Source: Amorphochlora amoebiformis (Eukaryota; Cercozoa; Chlorarachniophyceae). From it: DNA of 64,000 nucleotides. Made by a program: the position numbers and the translations under genes. The DNA lies in contig BAAHQB010000117.1 of NCBI GenBank assembly GCA_054601695.1, forward strand, positions 248,001 through 312,000, read 5' to 3'. The stretch's first letter is position 1, and every line of letters starts with the position of its first letter. Shown in pieces: positions 60,720 through 64,000 of the stretch. The notes beneath the pieces are model-generated. The model ran no database searches and was not told the DNA's origin. It saw only the letters and a list, made by a program, of their open reading frames with translations.

Positions 60720-61178
60720 CATATATATATATATATATATATGTATATACATATATATATACTTGTGTTTATTTATGATATATACATATGTATATTATGT
60801 AACATGTACATGTACATATGATATATATATATATATATATATATATAAATCTATCTAAATATACACATATGTAATACATCCATGTATAAATTTTTCTATT
60901 TTTACAACGGGTTACATGTGTATGTAGGATTCAGGGTTTGAGGAGGTGGAAGCAAGCGAGTCGGCCCCAGAGGGCAAGTCATTCTTCCGCGATCGCCAAG
61001 TGCCAGGAGTCTTGGTGTTCGCCCCGCGAACTGACCTTCACGACCATCTGTTAGTCGTTTCCGGAGCGCTCGTTCTGCAAGATAAGGTATGAAATTCTCC
61101 AGGATGTAAGTAGTTGTAGTTTCTGTATGTACATTATATATGTATATATATAAATATATAGATATATATATATATATA

Positions 61179-61262
<84 letters not shown>

Positions 61263-61333
61263 GATATATTAAATATAGTAAATTTCTGCAATACCCATAT
61301 TAAATATGTATTTTTACTTGCACCTTTATATAT

Positions 61334-61385
<52 letters not shown>

Positions 61386-61791
61386 TTATTTATATATATA
61401 TATATATGTGTGTATATATGTATACATCCATACAGGTATGTAAAAGTCTTACATGCAACTTTATGGATATATATATATATGTAGTGTATACATATATTTT
61501 AATATATATATTTATTTACATATCTATGATATACATGTATATATGTATATGTATATAATATATATATATACGTATAAATGTATATACATATTTATACATA
61601 TATATATATATATATATAACATATATGTAGGTGTATCTATATATAAAAACATATCATGTTTATACACACATATTTTAAAATTGAATAATTAAGTATACAT
61701 GCATACATGTGTGTATTAGCATAAGATACGAAGATGCACATGCTGACGTAACATGCAAACACAAAATCATCATAAAGTTGTATAGAAATGT

Positions 61792-61839
<48 letters not shown>

Positions 61840-62240
61840 ATAACCTATCAGTCTAGCTGCTTTCCCGCCCATGCACTTTCCCCCTCCCCAACCTGGGACT
61901 GTATCGACGCCTGTGCAGCCCCGGTGCCATCCCCAACCCGACAATTGTCAACCCAATCAAACATCAAGCTAACCTCAAATCAAACCTCGTAGGGAAACAA
62001 AACCTCACACCTGATCGCAATCATACATTCTCGCCTGGCAAATAACGAGCTGGCACAGGATTGCAGTTCAATCCCTGCCCCAACTGTTACTGCCTTTGAA
62101 CGGGACGCGGGACGCGCCAAGCTCTTGGGTCGGCGGTGAGTGAAGGAAACCCTTTTGCCAAATTTGGATACTGCTTGTATTTCACGGTTGTTAAATCCAA
62201 ATATAATTAATGTATATGTATATATATATATATATATAAT

Positions 62241-62293
<53 letters not shown>

Positions 62294-62380
62294 ATATATA
62301 TAATATATATATATATATATGTATATAATATATATATATATATATGTGTTATAATAATATGTATATTATATAATACATTG

Positions 62381-62421
<41 letters not shown>

Positions 62422-62438
62422 TATGCGTTACATGTATG

Positions 62439-62523
<85 letters not shown>

Positions 62524-62768
62524 TTTTATATATATATATATATATATATACATATTTATATATATATATATATACATATATATATTTATGTAGATATATA
62601 AATAATGTAATATATATATATACCGCTCCCTCCATTCTCTAGCTTTACGACTCTCCCTTTCTTCCCCTCTCTTCATTCTCACTTCATACGTATAAATAAG
62701 TATATACATATTCAAATTCATGTACATATTCCTACATATATATATCTGGGGAAATAGTGGAAATCATG

Positions 62769-62809
<41 letters not shown>

Positions 62810-63238
62810 CATATATATACATATATTAACATATTGTGTACACAAACTAAATGTTATCGAATAGCATATAATACACATGTATTCAGTTATTCATATAATA
62901 TATATACCTAAGTTATCATAATTTATACATTCCCAGACTGGAGAAAATGGGCGTTTGCCCCAATGTGAAGGGAGGAGGTGGATGGAAGGGCAAGGAGTGG
63001 CGGGGGGCGACGGACGGCGGCCGGGTATTGGTATGCGTCAGGAAAGGGAGCTTCTTGGACGCAAAACCTCAGGATTATCCTAACGTTAGGGCAATCGTCG
63101 TAGATCCTACATGCTCGGGGTAAGAAATATATTGCAATGGGTAAATATTACGTGGTGTGTAGGTTTGTTTAACGCTTGTATGTATGAATGTATGTGTGTA
63201 CGGATATACAAGTATGTATCAAATGAATTTATATATGT

Positions 63239-63284
<46 letters not shown>

Positions 63285-63501
63285 TATGCATGCACAATAC
63301 ATATGTTATTACATATTTTTTTAATGTGTATATGCTTTTATTTTGTTAACTAAATATATAGTACACTTATCTAACATGTTGCAAATGGATATATACGTAT
63401 ATGCGTATGTACAACGTACATACGCATATACTCGTGTGCATACGAATGTATCCATATGACAAATATAAAAACATGTTTACATATTTGGTATCATTATTCT
63501 T

Positions 63502-63539
<38 letters not shown>

Positions 63540-63557
63540 GTAAATATATATATATAC

Positions 63558-63610
<53 letters not shown>

Positions 63611-64000
63611 TGTGTGTAGTTGTGTGTGAAATATACATCTGCGTGTATCAATAAATGTGTATGTATTACATAATATTTGTATGTGTGTATGTATATATAT
63701 ATATATATATATATACTATATGTATATATATATATATGTATATATATGTATATATATGTATATATTACATATAAATATATACATATACACATAAATATAT
63801 ATATATATATATATATGTATGCATACATTATGCAAATGTAAATAAAAACATAGATGAGTGTACATACACACTTTCATAACGGGGTATATACCATTTTACA
63901 TAATTCCACGCAACGACTGAACATATGTATATTTGAGGTCTGGGATGGTGGGGCGTGTCGACCATCTCCTCCGCGAAACAGAGCCTTTGTTTCCAGCTTC
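58976..64000 (+). CDS. NSUN5: NSUN5-type RNA m5C methyltransferase, partial at right edge
   Basis: SAM-dependent enzyme that in yeast (Rcm1) and animals methylates a cytosine of large-subunit rRNA. Exons: 58976-59115, 59301-59463, 59618-59773, 60928-61086, 61852-61923, 61993-62135, 62937-63119 and 63938-64000+. All junctions are GT-AG and in phase, giving about 359 residues so far. Family landmarks in order: [20 protein letters not shown] and [12 protein letters not shown] (N-terminal domain); [72 protein letters not shown] (SAM-binding motif I, split by a 69-nt intron); [13 protein letters not shown]; and VDPTCSGSGM (motif IV Cys, split by an intron), then [13 protein letters not shown]. The catalytic motif VI Cys lies past the edge. 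The start is the first ATG after the divergent gap. Confidence 0.95.
59820..60001 (+). repeat. Alternating purine-pyrimidine tract, (TA)n then (GT/GC)n, in NSUN5 intron 3
   Basis: About 65 bp of (TA)n runs directly into about 115 bp of GT with scattered GC, GCGC and GTAT steps. This gives about 180 bp of almost unbroken purine-pyrimidine alternation, the composition that favours Z-DNA and cruciform structures. Confidence 0.85.

Overview
This is eukaryotic nuclear DNA. Five of the six cellular genes are split by canonical GT-AG introns into many small exons, and so is the sixth, a partial one. Nearly every long intron carries tens to hundreds of bases of (TA)n, so most long open frames here are Tyr-Ile repeat artefacts. 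I found the genes by looking for unique-sequence islands flanked by AG and GT, translating them, and keeping only chains whose exon phases join without a stop. The organism is probably a flagellated protist or alga. It has a ciliary transition-zone protein (TMEM216-like), plant-type ABCG transporters with a CPxGxYC ectodomain, and a Ty1/copia element. I cannot name the species.

Layout: (1) 1-6860, minus: 5' part of an ABCG-type gene (ABCG-B) that runs off the left edge. A young, internally deleted copia element (2888-5812) sits in one of its introns in the same orientation. (2) 8067-32347, plus: a complete ABCG half-transporter gene (ABCG-A) of about 50 exons over 24.3 kb, encoding about 980 residues. 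It is head-to-head with ABCG-B. (3) 33952-37653, minus: TMEM216-like gene, 6 exons, 139 aa. (4) 37822-40820, plus: small coiled-coil protein, 3 exons, 108 aa, divergent from TMEM216 with a 168-bp gap. (5) 44911-56383, minus: phosphatidylinositol-phosphate kinase, about 20 exons, about 650 aa. (6) 58465-58874, minus: 118-aa protein with a PAM2 (poly(A)-binding-protein-interacting) motif. (7) 58976-64000, plus: NSUN5-type rRNA cytosine-5 methyltransferase, 8 exons, running off the right edge. It is divergent from gene 6 with a 101-bp gap that contains a perfect palindrome around CACGTG.

Three blocks unusually rich in CTAG (32.7-33.45, 41.2-42.9 and 56.7-58.3 kb) fall exactly in the three spaces that lie downstream of gene 3' ends. 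None occurs in an intron or in a divergent promoter gap. Introns instead carry (TA)n, degenerate CTAACCC/GGGTTAG runs, or GA/CT tracts.

The most unusual signal is that sequence around exon boundaries has been copied, directly or inverted, into the neighbouring (TA)n. Examples are four inverted copies of a 5' splice site (12.6 kb), two inverted copies of a 3' splice site (22.0 kb), four direct copies of a 3' splice site (23.5 kb), a decoy exon start (24.4 kb) and about six copies of the PIPK 3' coding end (44.4-44.9 kb). The genes have no obvious shared pathway. All exon models are by-eye inferences supported by motif order and phase continuity, not by transcripts.
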